In this document: positions 1 through 8,649 of the stretch, piece by piece
How the letters are laid out: each line of letters starts with the position of its first letter
Numbering within the stretch: the stretch's first letter is position 1
Notes under the pieces: model-generated
Told to the model about the DNA's origin: nothing
Seen by the model: only the letters and a program-made list of their open reading frames with translations
Databases searched by the model: none
Program-made: the position numbers and the translations under genes
Source of the DNA: Elusimicrobia bacterium RIFOXYD2_FULL_34_15
GTDB lineage: Bacteria; Elusimicrobiota; UBA8919
Assembly: GCA_001800605.1 (NCBI GenBank)
Contig: MGVS01000023.1
Coordinates: 1 to 40,970, forward strand
Length of the DNA stretch: 40,970 bases
Direction: 5' to 3'

Positions 1-50
1 CATTATTATACCACTTTTTTCCTCAAAATTGCTTTGCCGCTCTGATCCCC

Positions 51-88
51 CGATGCCAAGCATCGGGGCTTGGCGCGTTTTCAGTCAA
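51..88. repeat. Dispersed ~40-nt palindromic repeat, copy 1 (CGATGCCAAGCATCGGGGCTTGGCGCGTTTTCAGTCAA)
   Basis: Near-identical copy at 39444..39483; contains overlapping inverted repeats CGATGC-CAA-GCATCG and GCCAAGC-N6-GCTTGGC. Confidence 0.8.
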
Positions 89-1173
89 GGCCTGCCTCCA
101 ATAATATTCTTTTCCCATAAATCGCCCAATCCATATTCTTCTATCCACGATTTTGTATCTTCTTCTTTCAAATGTTTAAAAGTTGATTGTCTTTCTTTTT
201 CATTTCTATCTACTACAATGATATCCTCGGGTTTAAATTGATTAACAAGAGTTACTGACTGCGTGGAAACAATCACCTGTGTCTTGGCTGCTGCGCTTTT
301 TAAAAGATTTGCTAAAAGTGTAATTGCATATGGATGTAATCCTAACTCTGGTTCATCAAGTAAAATTGTCGAAGGTAGATGAGGTTGCATTAATAATGTC
401 ACTAAACATATAAATCTTAATGTGCCATCTGAAAAAGAATGTGTGTTGAAATATGCATCAGAATCTTTTTCTTGCCATTCTAACTTGATAAGCCGATTGT
501 TAAGTGGATTATGACGTAAAACAAAATCATTAAAAAAAGGATATACCATATGAATTGTATCTATAATATTTTTATAATTTTGAGAATGTTTTTGTCTAAG
601 AAAAAACAAATAAGAAGCAAGATTGGCGGCATCTGGCCTAAAAATACTATTATCATCAACATCAGCATCTTGTTTCATTTTTGCAGTAGTACTTGTATCA
701 TGAAAATGATATACTTTCCAATTTTTAATAGTATCTAAAACATGGCTGGCAACTTTTTTGGGCTTTATTTTACTTTCTTCATATAATCTTGTTTCCTTAT
801 GTCCAGTGCCTAATTTCTCATCATAAGGTTTAGAATATCCAGGAGCTTGATAAAAACAAACTTCTTCAGAAAATATTAAAGTATTATCTAAAGTAGGAAC
901 AAGAGAAAATTGGTAGATATTACTTTCAAAAGAAAGCTTAACAGACAATTCACTTGTTGTTTTTTGACCATAATATAATAGTGAATCTACACCACCTGAT
1001 TGACCAACAAAAATCTGTAATTTTTGTTCAATTATTTTGTTAATCATATTAAATAAAGAAATAAAATTAGATTTTCCAACACCATTCGGACCAATTAAAA
1101 TATTTAATGCTTTTAAATTTAACGTCATCTCTTTAATTGACTTAAATCCTTTTATTTCAATATTATTAAGCAT
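85..1173 (-). CDS. AAA family ATPase (AAA_21/RecF-SMC-like, single-protein ABC-type ATPase)
   Basis: N-terminal IEIKGFKSIKE...LNILIGPNGVGKSNF Walker A; FSDGTLRF signature; ILLDEPELGLHP Walker B; STQS switch. Confidence 0.9.
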   Translation of the reverse strand: MLNNIEIKGFKSIKEMTLNLKALNILIGPNGVGKSNFISLFNMINKIIEQKLQIFVGQSGGVDSLLYYGQKTTSELSVKLSFESNIYQFSLVPTLDNTLIFSEEVCFYQAPGYSKPYDEKLGTGHKETRLYEESKIKPKKVASHVLDTIKNWKVYHFHDTSTTAKMKQDADVDDNSIFRPDAANLASYLFFLRQKHSQNYKNIIDTIHMVYPFFNDFVLRHNPLNNRLIKLEWQEKDSDAYFNTHSFSDGTLRFICLVTLLMQPHLPSTILLDEPELGLHPYAITLLANLLKSAAAKTQVIVSTQSVTLVNQFKPEDIIVVDRNEKERQSTFKHLKEEDTKSWIEEYGLGDLWEKNIIGGRP

Positions 1174-1220
1174 TAATCGCCCCCCTTTTAATTATTTTCT
1201 CTTTTTTTGTTTATCTTTAT

Positions 1221-1961
1221 CTATATTCCAAACAGTACTTCTGCGTTATTATCCGTAATTTTTGAAACTTCGTCTATTGATAAATTCTTAATTTTTGCGA
1301 TTTCTTCGGCAATAAATTTTATATATGACGGTTCATTTCTTTTACCCCTGAATTTCTGGGGCGGTAAATATGGCGCATCCGTTTCTAAAAGTATCTTTTC
1401 TAACGGTACATTTTTTACGACATCTCTCAAATTATCGGCTTTTGGATAAGTTACCGGACAATCTATCCCAAGATAATAACCAAGGGCTAAAAACTTTTCA
1501 GCATATTCAAGCGTTGAAGAAAAACAATGAACAACTCCCCGCAGATTTTTATATTGACTCAATATTTTATAACTATCCACTTCTGCTTCGCGCGAGTGAA
1601 TTATTACCGGTTTATTAATTTTTTTTGCAATATCCAACTGTTTTTCAAAAACTTCGGCCTGAATCTTTTTATCAACGTTGTTTCTATGATAATCCAGCCC
1701 AAATTCTCCGACTGCAACGACTTTTTCATCTTTTAACAGATGAGTATAATCAACATATTTTTCCGCATCATGAGGATGTATGCCAAAAGTGCAAAAAATA
1801 TTATTATATCTTCGACATAAATCCAAAGAACCTTGCCATAAAGACGGTTCTACGCTAATTTCTATTATTTTTGTAATTCCTTCTGCAAATGCCCGTTCTA
1901 TAACTTCTTTTCTGTCACTATTGAAAGATTCATCTAAAAGATGGCAGTGTGTATCAATCAT
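1221..1961 (-). CDS. tatD: TatD family metal-dependent hydrolase/DNase
   Basis: MIDTHCHLLD, GEFGLDYHR, PVIIHSREA, HCFSS, LETDAPYLPP motifs. Confidence 0.95.
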   Translation of the reverse strand: MIDTHCHLLDESFNSDRKEVIERAFAEGITKIIEISVEPSLWQGSLDLCRRYNNIFCTFGIHPHDAEKYVDYTHLLKDEKVVAVGEFGLDYHRNNVDKKIQAEVFEKQLDIAKKINKPVIIHSREAEVDSYKILSQYKNLRGVVHCFSSTLEYAEKFLALGYYLGIDCPVTYPKADNLRDVVKNVPLEKILLETDAPYLPPQKFRGKRNEPSYIKFIAEEIAKIKNLSIDEVSKITDNNAEVLFGI

Positions 1962-1970
1962 ATAATAAAA

Positions 1971-2130
1971 CGATTAAAACTGATAACGTAACGATTAAGA
2001 CGAGATAAAGACTTGATCTAAACTGATAACGTCCTGATTAAAACAAGATTAAACATCAGTCTAAATCAGTCTTTTCATCTTGTATACATCAGCTTTTCAT
2101 CAGTTTATATCAGTCCTTCATCTGTTTGAA
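1971..2130. repeat. Intergenic iterated-word repeat (ACTGATAA/ATCAGT words; ~43-bp degenerate tandem unit followed by inverted half)
   Basis: aaactgataacgt at 1977 and 2020 (43-bp period); right half carries complementary atcagt words; ACAAGAT/ATCTTGT arms. Confidence 0.65.
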
Positions 2131-3561
2131 TCAATCCTTTCCATCTTTTCTCGGGAATAAAGGTTCCGTTACTTTTCTATCCATAATTATTTTTTTTATT
2201 TTTTCCGATGTCTCCGGCATAAAACATGAAAGTGATTTTGAAACTATTTCTATTGCAGATAAAAGATTCTTCAAAACTTTTTCCAGTTTTACTTTATCTA
2301 TCTTAAAAAGATTCCACGGTTTTTCGGAATCTATTGTCTTGTTTGCTTCGTTTATAACTTCCCATATCAATTCAAGTGCTTTAATAAACTCGATACTCTC
2401 CATAAACTTAGAATACTTCTTATCAAAATCAACTATAAGTTTCCCTAATGAACTTTCTTTGTCTACCTCGGCTTTTATATCCTGTAAAGAAAATTTTTCA
2501 AGCATTGAAAACGTGCGTGAAATAAGATTCCCGAGATTATTTGCCAGATTACTGTTATATTTGTCAAAAAAACTTTTTTCTGAAAAATCACCGTCCTGTC
2601 CGAACGGTATCTGGCTCATAACAAAATATCTGTATGCATCGCATCCGTAATTATCTATAAAAGTATGCGGATTCACAAAGTTGCCTTTTGATTTTGACAT
2701 TTTTTCACCGTTGACTGTCCACCAGCCGTGCGCAAAAACCGTTTTTGGCAGTTTTTCTCCGAGCGCCATTAACATGGCAGACCAGATAACAGCATGAAAC
2801 TTAAAAATTTCCTTACCAATAAAATGAACATCGCAAGGCCAGATATTTTTCCCCTCTGCAGCAGACAAGTAATTCAGCAATGCGTCAAACCATACGTAAA
2901 TCGTATGCGCTTCGTCCCCAGGCACTGTAATGCCCCATTTTACCTTTGTTCTTGAGACAGATAAATCTTTCAAGCCTGATTTAACAAAATTTTTCATCTC
3001 CAAAGCACGCCATGACGGCTGGAGAAATTCCGGATGTTTTTCATAGTATTCAAGAAGTGCATCCTGATATTTAGATAGTTTAAAAAAATAAGATTCTTCT
3101 TCTAACTTCCACACTTCTTTTGCACAATCCGGACAAGCAAAACTAAGAATTTGTGTATCTGTATAATACGACTCGCAGGCAACGCAATACCAGCCGCTGT
3201 ATTTTCCTTTATATATATCTCCGGTCTTTAAAAGTTTACTGAAAACTTCCTGAACTTTTTTTACGTGTTTCTCGCCGGTTGTCCTTATAAAATAGTCGTA
3301 AGATATGTTCAAGCGTTCCCATAACAATTTAAACTCTTCAACGTTTTTATCAACCCATTCCTGCGGTGTAAAACCATTCTTGCTTGCGGCTTCGGCTATT
3401 TTTGAACCGTGCTCATCAGTACCTGTTAAATAAAACACTTCTACATTTTTAGAACGACAGTATCTCGCAAGAATATCGGCAGCAATAGTTGTATATGAAT
3501 GCCCGAGATGCGGCTTATCATTTACATAATATATAGGTGTTGTAATATAAAACTTCTTCAT
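2131..3561 (-). CDS. metG: Methionyl-tRNA synthetase
   Basis: FYITTPIYYVNDKPHLGHSYTT, CxxC zinc knuckles, KMSKSKGN motif; start placed at MKKFYITTP, not the longer ORF-track start lying in a repeat. Confidence 0.95.
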   Translation of the reverse strand: MKKFYITTPIYYVNDKPHLGHSYTTIAADILARYCRSKNVEVFYLTGTDEHGSKIAEAASKNGFTPQEWVDKNVEEFKLLWERLNISYDYFIRTTGEKHVKKVQEVFSKLLKTGDIYKGKYSGWYCVACESYYTDTQILSFACPDCAKEVWKLEEESYFFKLSKYQDALLEYYEKHPEFLQPSWRALEMKNFVKSGLKDLSVSRTKVKWGITVPGDEAHTIYVWFDALLNYLSAAEGKNIWPCDVHFIGKEIFKFHAVIWSAMLMALGEKLPKTVFAHGWWTVNGEKMSKSKGNFVNPHTFIDNYGCDAYRYFVMSQIPFGQDGDFSEKSFFDKYNSNLANNLGNLISRTFSMLEKFSLQDIKAEVDKESSLGKLIVDFDKKYSKFMESIEFIKALELIWEVINEANKTIDSEKPWNLFKIDKVKLEKVLKNLLSAIEIVSKSLSCFMPETSEKIKKIIMDRKVTEPLFPRKDGKD

Positions 3562-3566
3562 AAAAT

Positions 3567-3646
3567 CGATTACACAGATTTTGAAAGACAATTACACAGA
3601 TTAAACCTAATCGCAGCAATCATAAGTTTAAATCACTGTAATCATG
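3567..3646 (+). repeat. ATTACACAGATT dispersed intergenic repeat, copy A
   Basis: CGATTACACAGATTTTGAAAG...ATTACACAGATTAAACCTAAT shared with 6954..7040 and 29734..29802. Confidence 0.8.
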
Positions 3647-3668
3647 ACCGTTGGACTTTTCAACGGGA

Positions 3669-4454
3669 TCACTTTAATAATTCTTTTTGCAGAAATTTTT
3701 TCATGTGCCCGTCTTCAAACTGCACATTTATCTCTGATTTAAAAATATTCACTCCTATAACTTTACCTTTACCTTCAGGGGTCTTAACCTCACTTCCAAC
3801 CGCAGGATATTTTTTACCTTCAGAAACATAAAAATCGTGTTCATAAGCAATACAGCACATCAATCTTCCGCAAACACCGGAAATTTTAGCAGGATTTATA
3901 GTCAGATTCTGATCTTTTGCAATTTCGGTTGTTACTGATGTAAAATCCTTTAAAAATCTCTGACAGCAGCATATTTGCCCGCAGTGCCCGAGCGAACCTA
4001 AAATTTTAACTTCGTCCCTAACCCCGATTTGCACCATCTGAATCCTTGTTTTAAGAACAGACCCCAATTCTTTGAGCAATTCGCGGAAATCCACCCTTTC
4101 TTCTGCGGTATAATAAATAAAAAGCTTGGTTCTTTCAAAATTATATTCTATCATTGAAAGATTCATCTTCACTTTAAGCGTTTCCACCTTATCAAGTATC
4201 GCAGAAAGATCTTTCTTGGCATATTCCTTATTTTTTTCTACACGCTTGGCATCTTCTTCCGTGAACAACCGAACAACCTTTTTAAGCGGTTCCTTTGTAT
4301 CTGTCATCTGCTCCGGAATAACTACCATTCCAACTTCTAATCCGTTATCTATTTCAACTAACAGCTGGGTGTTCATAGAAACATCTATGGACCCCGCGTC
4401 GCAAAAAATAATATCCTTAGTTCTTCTTATCTGTACACCAACAGCAAGCGGCAT
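3669..4454 (-). CDS. ricT: PSP1 C-terminal domain protein, RicT/YaaT-like regulatory iron-sulfur protein
   Basis: Cys-rich core GSLGHCGQICCCQRFLKDF...GVCGRLMCCIAYE; synteny with holB and tmk. Confidence 0.9.
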   Translation of the reverse strand: MPLAVGVQIRRTKDIIFCDAGSIDVSMNTQLLVEIDNGLEVGMVVIPEQMTDTKEPLKKVVRLFTEEDAKRVEKNKEYAKKDLSAILDKVETLKVKMNLSMIEYNFERTKLFIYYTAEERVDFRELLKELGSVLKTRIQMVQIGVRDEVKILGSLGHCGQICCCQRFLKDFTSVTTEIAKDQNLTINPAKISGVCGRLMCCIAYEHDFYVSEGKKYPAVGSEVKTPEGKGKVIGVNIFKSEINVQFEDGHMKKFLQKELLK

Positions 4455-4494
4455 AATATCTCCTCAAATTACCCATTTTTTGCATTTACAAAAT

Positions 4495-5340
4495 TTAGGT
4501 TAAATTTTGACGTAAAACTTCTAATGTTAAACCAATGTTTGTATTTCTCATAATGTAATTTCTCATCTTTAAAACCATTCCTAATTTTTCGGGTTCATAG
4601 CATCTAACCTGGCTAGCAAGTAAATTTAAGAATTCTACTGCTTCATTTCTTTCATACTTTGAATTTACAAATTTTCCTTTCTTAAAATCCGTAAAAACAT
4701 TTTTATATTCATCAATCAGTTTTTTATCTTCCGCCCATTGTATAGCCTTGCCCAAAGAACCCATCGCAACTGAAACAACAAAATCCAATTCATCTTTTTC
4801 AAGTCCGTATTTTTCAATTTTGCTCTTAATTTCGGTATCGCTTAACACGCCAAAATATACCGTAACGCACCTTGAAATTATAGTTCTCGGTAAAGAATGC
4901 GGCGACGGAGTAATCAGAATTATAACGGTGTTTTTCGGTGGTTCCTCAAGTATTTTCAAAAGCGAATTTGCAGCTTCTTCTTTAATAAATTGCGCATCAT
5001 TTATTATTCTCACGTTATAACCGTTCATAATTGTATTCATCTGAAGACCTTTAATCATGTCTTTTACCTGTTCAATAGAAATCCATGATTTATCTTCAAG
5101 CACCGAAATGGTCATAACATCCGGATGATTTCCCATCTCTATTTTTTTACATGATGGGCATATTCCGCAAGGTCTTTTATATATCTCTTCACTGCAATTG
5201 AGCATTTGCGCAATTTTTAATGCAAACAATCTTTTACCGACTCCCGACTGACCAACAAACATATATGAAGAATGAATATGCTCATTCTTAATCGCTTTAA
5301 GAAATATCTCGGTTTGTTTGTTATGCCCTATCAATTCCAT
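4495..5340 (-). CDS. holB: DNA polymerase III delta-prime subunit
   Basis: SYMFVGQSGVGKRLFA, zinc module CGICPSC, EEAANSLLKILEEPPKNT, SRC sensor motif. Confidence 0.92.
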   Translation of the reverse strand: MELIGHNKQTEIFLKAIKNEHIHSSYMFVGQSGVGKRLFALKIAQMLNCSEEIYKRPCGICPSCKKIEMGNHPDVMTISVLEDKSWISIEQVKDMIKGLQMNTIMNGYNVRIINDAQFIKEEAANSLLKILEEPPKNTVIILITPSPHSLPRTIISRCVTVYFGVLSDTEIKSKIEKYGLEKDELDFVVSVAMGSLGKAIQWAEDKKLIDEYKNVFTDFKKGKFVNSKYERNEAVEFLNLLASQVRCYEPEKLGMVLKMRNYIMRNTNIGLTLEVLRQNLT

Positions 5341-5951
5341 AATTTTTTTACTACTATATCAAAAATTTTATTTGCTATCTCTTCAATTGTTCCGTCTGCT
5401 TTAACAGCCTTAATCCTGTTTGGAAATTGTTTGGCAAGCCATTTGTAGCCATAATTGACTTTTTTATGAAAAACAAAACTTTCTCTTTCCAGCCGATCTT
5501 TCCCTCGCAAACAAGTGCGAGCAAGCCCTTTTTTTACGTCCAATTCTAAAAAAATAGTTAAATTTGGTTTCAATTTTGAAGTTGCAATATCATTAAGTTT
5601 GAAAATTATTTTCTTGTCCAATTCTCTTCCAAAACCCTGATATGCCACTGTAGCATCTGCATACCTGTCGCAAATAACAACCTTACCTGATTCAATCGCG
5701 GGTAAAATTATCTCAGCTGTAAGTTGTGCACGGCAAGCTTCATAAAGTAAAAGTTCAGTTAATGGTGAAATTTTACTCTTAGAATCAAGTAAGATTTTTC
5801 TGACTGATTCCGCTACTTTTGTACCGCCCGGTTCGCGGGTATGCACTACATCAAAACCCATTTTCTTAAGCTTCTTGACTAATAGCGCTGATTGCGTGGA
5901 TTTACCGCAACCATCAGACCCTTCCAACGTAACAAAAAAACCCTTTTTCAT
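5331..5951 (-). CDS. tmk: Thymidylate kinase
   Basis: FVTLEGSDGCGKSTQ P-loop, TREPGGT, CDRYADATVAYQGFGR. Confidence 0.95.
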   Translation of the reverse strand: MKKGFFVTLEGSDGCGKSTQSALLVKKLKKMGFDVVHTREPGGTKVAESVRKILLDSKSKISPLTELLLYEACRAQLTAEIILPAIESGKVVICDRYADATVAYQGFGRELDKKIIFKLNDIATSKLKPNLTIFLELDVKKGLARTCLRGKDRLERESFVFHKKVNYGYKWLAKQFPNRIKAVKADGTIEEIANKIFDIVVKKLWN

Positions 5952-6084
5952 ATTTAGAAACGGTATCAAATTTTAAGATATAATAAATATAATAACTCTA
6001 TGTTAGATTTTATTAAAAAACCCATTAAAAGTCAACAAAATAAACCTTTAATTATTGGATTATTTGCGTTATAAAAAGATTCTT

Positions 6085-6816
6085 TTACTTAAATTTTTTC
6101 AATTTCTTCAGATAGGCATGGTCGGTTTGGTCAATTTTGAGCGGAGTTACTGAAATATATTTATTATCCATTGCTATAATATCAGTATTTTTTATAGGAT
6201 AACCGGATACTTGTTTGCTTAAAATCCTGTAGTATTTCCGGCCTTTTTTATCTATTTTTTCATCAATATAATCGTTATAAATACGCTTCCCCATCTTAGT
6301 CAAAATTACACCTTTTATGCTTTTGTAATCCGGGATATTGATATTAAAAAAAGTATGTTTCGGTACTTTATATTTAAACATTTTTTTTATTATTTTATAC
6401 GCATATTCTGCGGCGTACTTGAAACGATTTTTACCGTCATATACCAATGATATAGCAAAAGACGGAAATCCTAAAATAGCACCTTCCCTTGCTGCAGCGA
6501 CAGTCCCTGAATAAATACAATCCTCACCCATATTTGGACCATCATTTATACCGGATACTACCAGGTCAACATTTCCTTTCATTACCCACATAATTCCAAA
6601 CCTGACACAATCTGAAGGCGTTCCTGAAAGCGTGTAAACATTTTTTCCTTTGGGCATGAGCTGCATCGGTCTATTAACAGTTATTGAATGGCTTGATGCA
6701 CTTTTATTTAAATCGGGAACAACGACAACAACGTCGCCCATTTTTTTCATTACAGAAATCAGCGGTTTAAGTCCTGCTCCATATAAACCATCATCATTTG
6801 AAATTAAAATTCGCAT
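6085..6816 (-). CDS. surE: 5'/3'-nucleotidase SurE
   Basis: MRILISNDDGLYGAGL, GTPSDCVRFG, SGINDGPNMGEDCIYSGTVAAAREG; SD ggag upstream. Confidence 0.96.
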   Translation of the reverse strand: MRILISNDDGLYGAGLKPLISVMKKMGDVVVVVPDLNKSASSHSITVNRPMQLMPKGKNVYTLSGTPSDCVRFGIMWVMKGNVDLVVSGINDGPNMGEDCIYSGTVAAAREGAILGFPSFAISLVYDGKNRFKYAAEYAYKIIKKMFKYKVPKHTFFNINIPDYKSIKGVILTKMGKRIYNDYIDEKIDKKGRKYYRILSKQVSGYPIKNTDIIAMDNKYISVTPLKIDQTDHAYLKKLKKFK

Positions 6817-6953
6817 ATGAATCTCCATCCCGATAACAATCGGGATTATAATATCTACCTTAAAGATTCTAGGCAGGGAATCCTGCTTGCCCGCCGACGA
6901 TTCAGTGGAGGGCCCGTCCCGACTTTATTTGGGACTGGCTGCAGGATAAAAAT

Positions 6954-7040
6954 GATTACAGTGATTATTAAAACAAGATTACGGGGATTAAAACTTCTGA
7001 TTACTATAATTAGGTTTAATCTGTGTAATCATGTAATCAG
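6954..7040 (-). repeat. ATTACACAGATT dispersed intergenic repeat, copy B
   Basis: Reverse complement shares ATTACACAGATTAAACCTAAT..AATCA.AAGTTT.AAT with copy A. Confidence 0.75.
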
Positions 7041-7053
7041 ATTTATCATATTT

Positions 7054-7082
7054 TTGACTTTTTGTCAAGAATATTGTATAAT
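7054..7082 (+). promoter_or_regulatory. Candidate sigma70-type promoter for hypCDE (TTGACT-N17-TATAAT)
   Basis: ttgact at 7054..7059, tataat at 7077..7082; GTCAA inverted partner 7064..7068. Confidence 0.6.
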
Positions 7083-7101
7083 GAAATTATTGGATTCTCA
7101 A

Positions 7102-7316
7102 TAATTTCATCCTGAGTGAAGTCGAAGGATCCACAAGTTCAACGTCTCTATAGGTTGACCCCGAATGTTTTGCCGGTGGCAAAACAAGGCATCGGGGTTG
7201 TAGCCTCGTTCGGTGCAGTAGCTCCGAACTTCAAATGGAGGATCCCGACTTTATTATTTTTTAATGTGGTCGGGATAATATGCTCGTTCGTTCCAGTTGG
7301 TACGAACTCCGCGTAA
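7102..7316 (+). repeat. Multi-hairpin intergenic/leader region upstream of hypC
   Basis: Successive inverted repeats: CCCCGA..TTTTGCC-ggt-GGCAAAA..CATCGGGG, ATCCCGAC..GTCGGGAT, GTTCGT..ACGAAC; also CATCCTGAGTGAAGTCGAAGGATC. Confidence 0.65.
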
Positions 7317-7318
7317 TT

Positions 7319-7534
7319 ATGTGTTTAGCGATTCCTGGAAAAATTATTTCAATAAAAGATAAAATTGCCGATATTGATTTTGGCGGTATTAAAAGGAAAG
7401 CAGGTCTGGATCTTTTACCTGCCGCAAAAATCGGTGATTATGTTATTGTTCACGCAGGTTTTGCTATTCAAATCCTTGATACAAAAGATGCGAAAAAAAC
7501 ACTCAAGATGTTAAAAAATATAAAAATAAAGTAA
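7319..7534 (+). CDS. hypC: Hydrogenase maturation chaperone HypC/HybG
   Basis: MCLAIPGKIISI N-terminus, VIVHAGFAIQILD. Confidence 0.96.
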   Translation: MCLAIPGKIISIKDKIADIDFGGIKRKAGLDLLPAAKIGDYVIVHAGFAIQILDTKDAKKTLKMLKNIKIK

Positions 7535-7540
7535 TAAGTA

Positions 7541-7580
7541 AAGGGTAATCCCGATGAGTCGGGACAGGCTGGGTAAAAGG
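7541..7580. repeat. GGGTAATCCCGATGAGTCGGG hairpin repeat, copy 1
   Basis: aagggtaatcccgatgagtcgggacaggctgggtaaaagg; inverted copy at 16990..17048. Confidence 0.75.
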
Positions 7581-7602
7581 TACGAGTTCTTAGATAAAAA
7601 AT

Positions 7603-8649
7603 ATGTCCAGTAACTTAATTAATAAAATAAAATTATTAGCAAACAAAAAAGTAAACATCATGGAGGTTTGCGGGACACATACGATGGCGATTGCATATTC
7701 GGGACTAAAATCTCTGCTTCCAAAAAATATTAATTTAATTTCCGGCCCGGGTTGTCCGGTTTGCGTAACCCCAACTCCAATTATTGATTCGGCAATTGAG
7801 CTTGCTAAAAAAGGTTTAATAATAACAACTTTCGGCGATATGTTAAAAGTACCGGGGAGTAATTCTTCGCTTGAAAAGGAAAAATCAAATGGTAATGATG
7901 TAAGAATGGTTTACTCATGTTTTGATGCTCTAAAAATAGCACAAAAAAATCCAAAAAAAGAAGTCGTTTTTGTAGGAGTTGGTTTTGAAACTACTTCACC
8001 TACTATAGCTGCAACAATAAAAACTGCAGAAAAAGAAAAAACAAAAAACTTTTCTGTAATTCCTGCTTTTAAAGTAATACCTCCGGCATTAAAAGTAATT
8101 CTAGAACAAAAAAATTTAAAAATTGACGGGTTTTTACTTCCCGGACATGTTTCAGCGATTATTGGGTCAAAACCTTACCAATTTATAACCGAGAAATATA
8201 AAATCTCTTCGGTAATAACCGGCTTTGAACCTTCAGAAATATTGGAAGGGATTTTTATGATACTGAAACAGATAAAAACCAAAAAACCTATTATAGAAAT
8301 TCAATATAAAAAGGTCGTTAAAAAAGAAGGAAACCCTTTTGCAATGAAACTTTTGTATTCTATTTTTGAAGAGTCCGATTCCCAATGGCGCGGATTAGGT
8401 ATAATAAAAAAATCCGGATTAAAGTTTAAGTATAAATACAAAAAATTTGATGCTTTGCAAAAATTTAAGACAAAATTGAAGAATGCTAAAGAACCGGTTG
8501 GTTGCCTGTGCGGAAAAATACTTACCGGCACAGTGAAGCCAATACAATGTCATTTATTTGGTAAAAAATGTAATCCTTCAAATCCGATAGGACCCTGCAT
8601 GGTTTCTTCGGAAGGTACCTGTGCAGCATATTATAAATATGGACAATAA
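7603..8649 (+). CDS. hypD: Hydrogenase formation protein HypD
   Basis: IMEVCGTHT, GPGCPVCVTP, GFETTSPT, C-terminal Cys motif. Confidence 0.96.
   Translation: MSSNLINKIKLLANKKVNIMEVCGTHTMAIAYSGLKSLLPKNINLISGPGCPVCVTPTPIIDSAIELAKKGLIITTFGDMLKVPGSNSSLEKEKSNGNDVRMVYSCFDALKIAQKNPKKEVVFVGVGFETTSPTIAATIKTAEKEKTKNFSVIPAFKVIPPALKVILEQKNLKIDGFLLPGHVSAIIGSKPYQFITEKYKISSVITGFEPSEILEGIFMILKQIKTKKPIIEIQYKKVVKKEGNPFAMKLLYSIFEESDSQWRGLGIIKKSGLKFKYKYKKFDALQKFKTKLKNAKEPVGCLCGKILTGTVKPIQCHLFGKKCNPSNPIGPCMVSSEGTCAAYYKYGQ

Noticed and set aside
1971-2130. Possible T-box or other known riboswitch upstream of tatD or for metG
   Set aside because: Located downstream of metG on its strand; I could not recognise T-box, SAM or other conserved cores, only reiterated words
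2126-2650. 174-aa plus-strand ORF
   Set aside because: Antisense to metG; low-complexity Ser/Phe/Ile composition typical of the opposite strand of an AT-rich gene
6817-7316. Plus-strand ORFs of 95 and 66 aa between surE and hypC
   Set aside because: Translate repeat hairpins and intergenic sequence; no RBS or domain support
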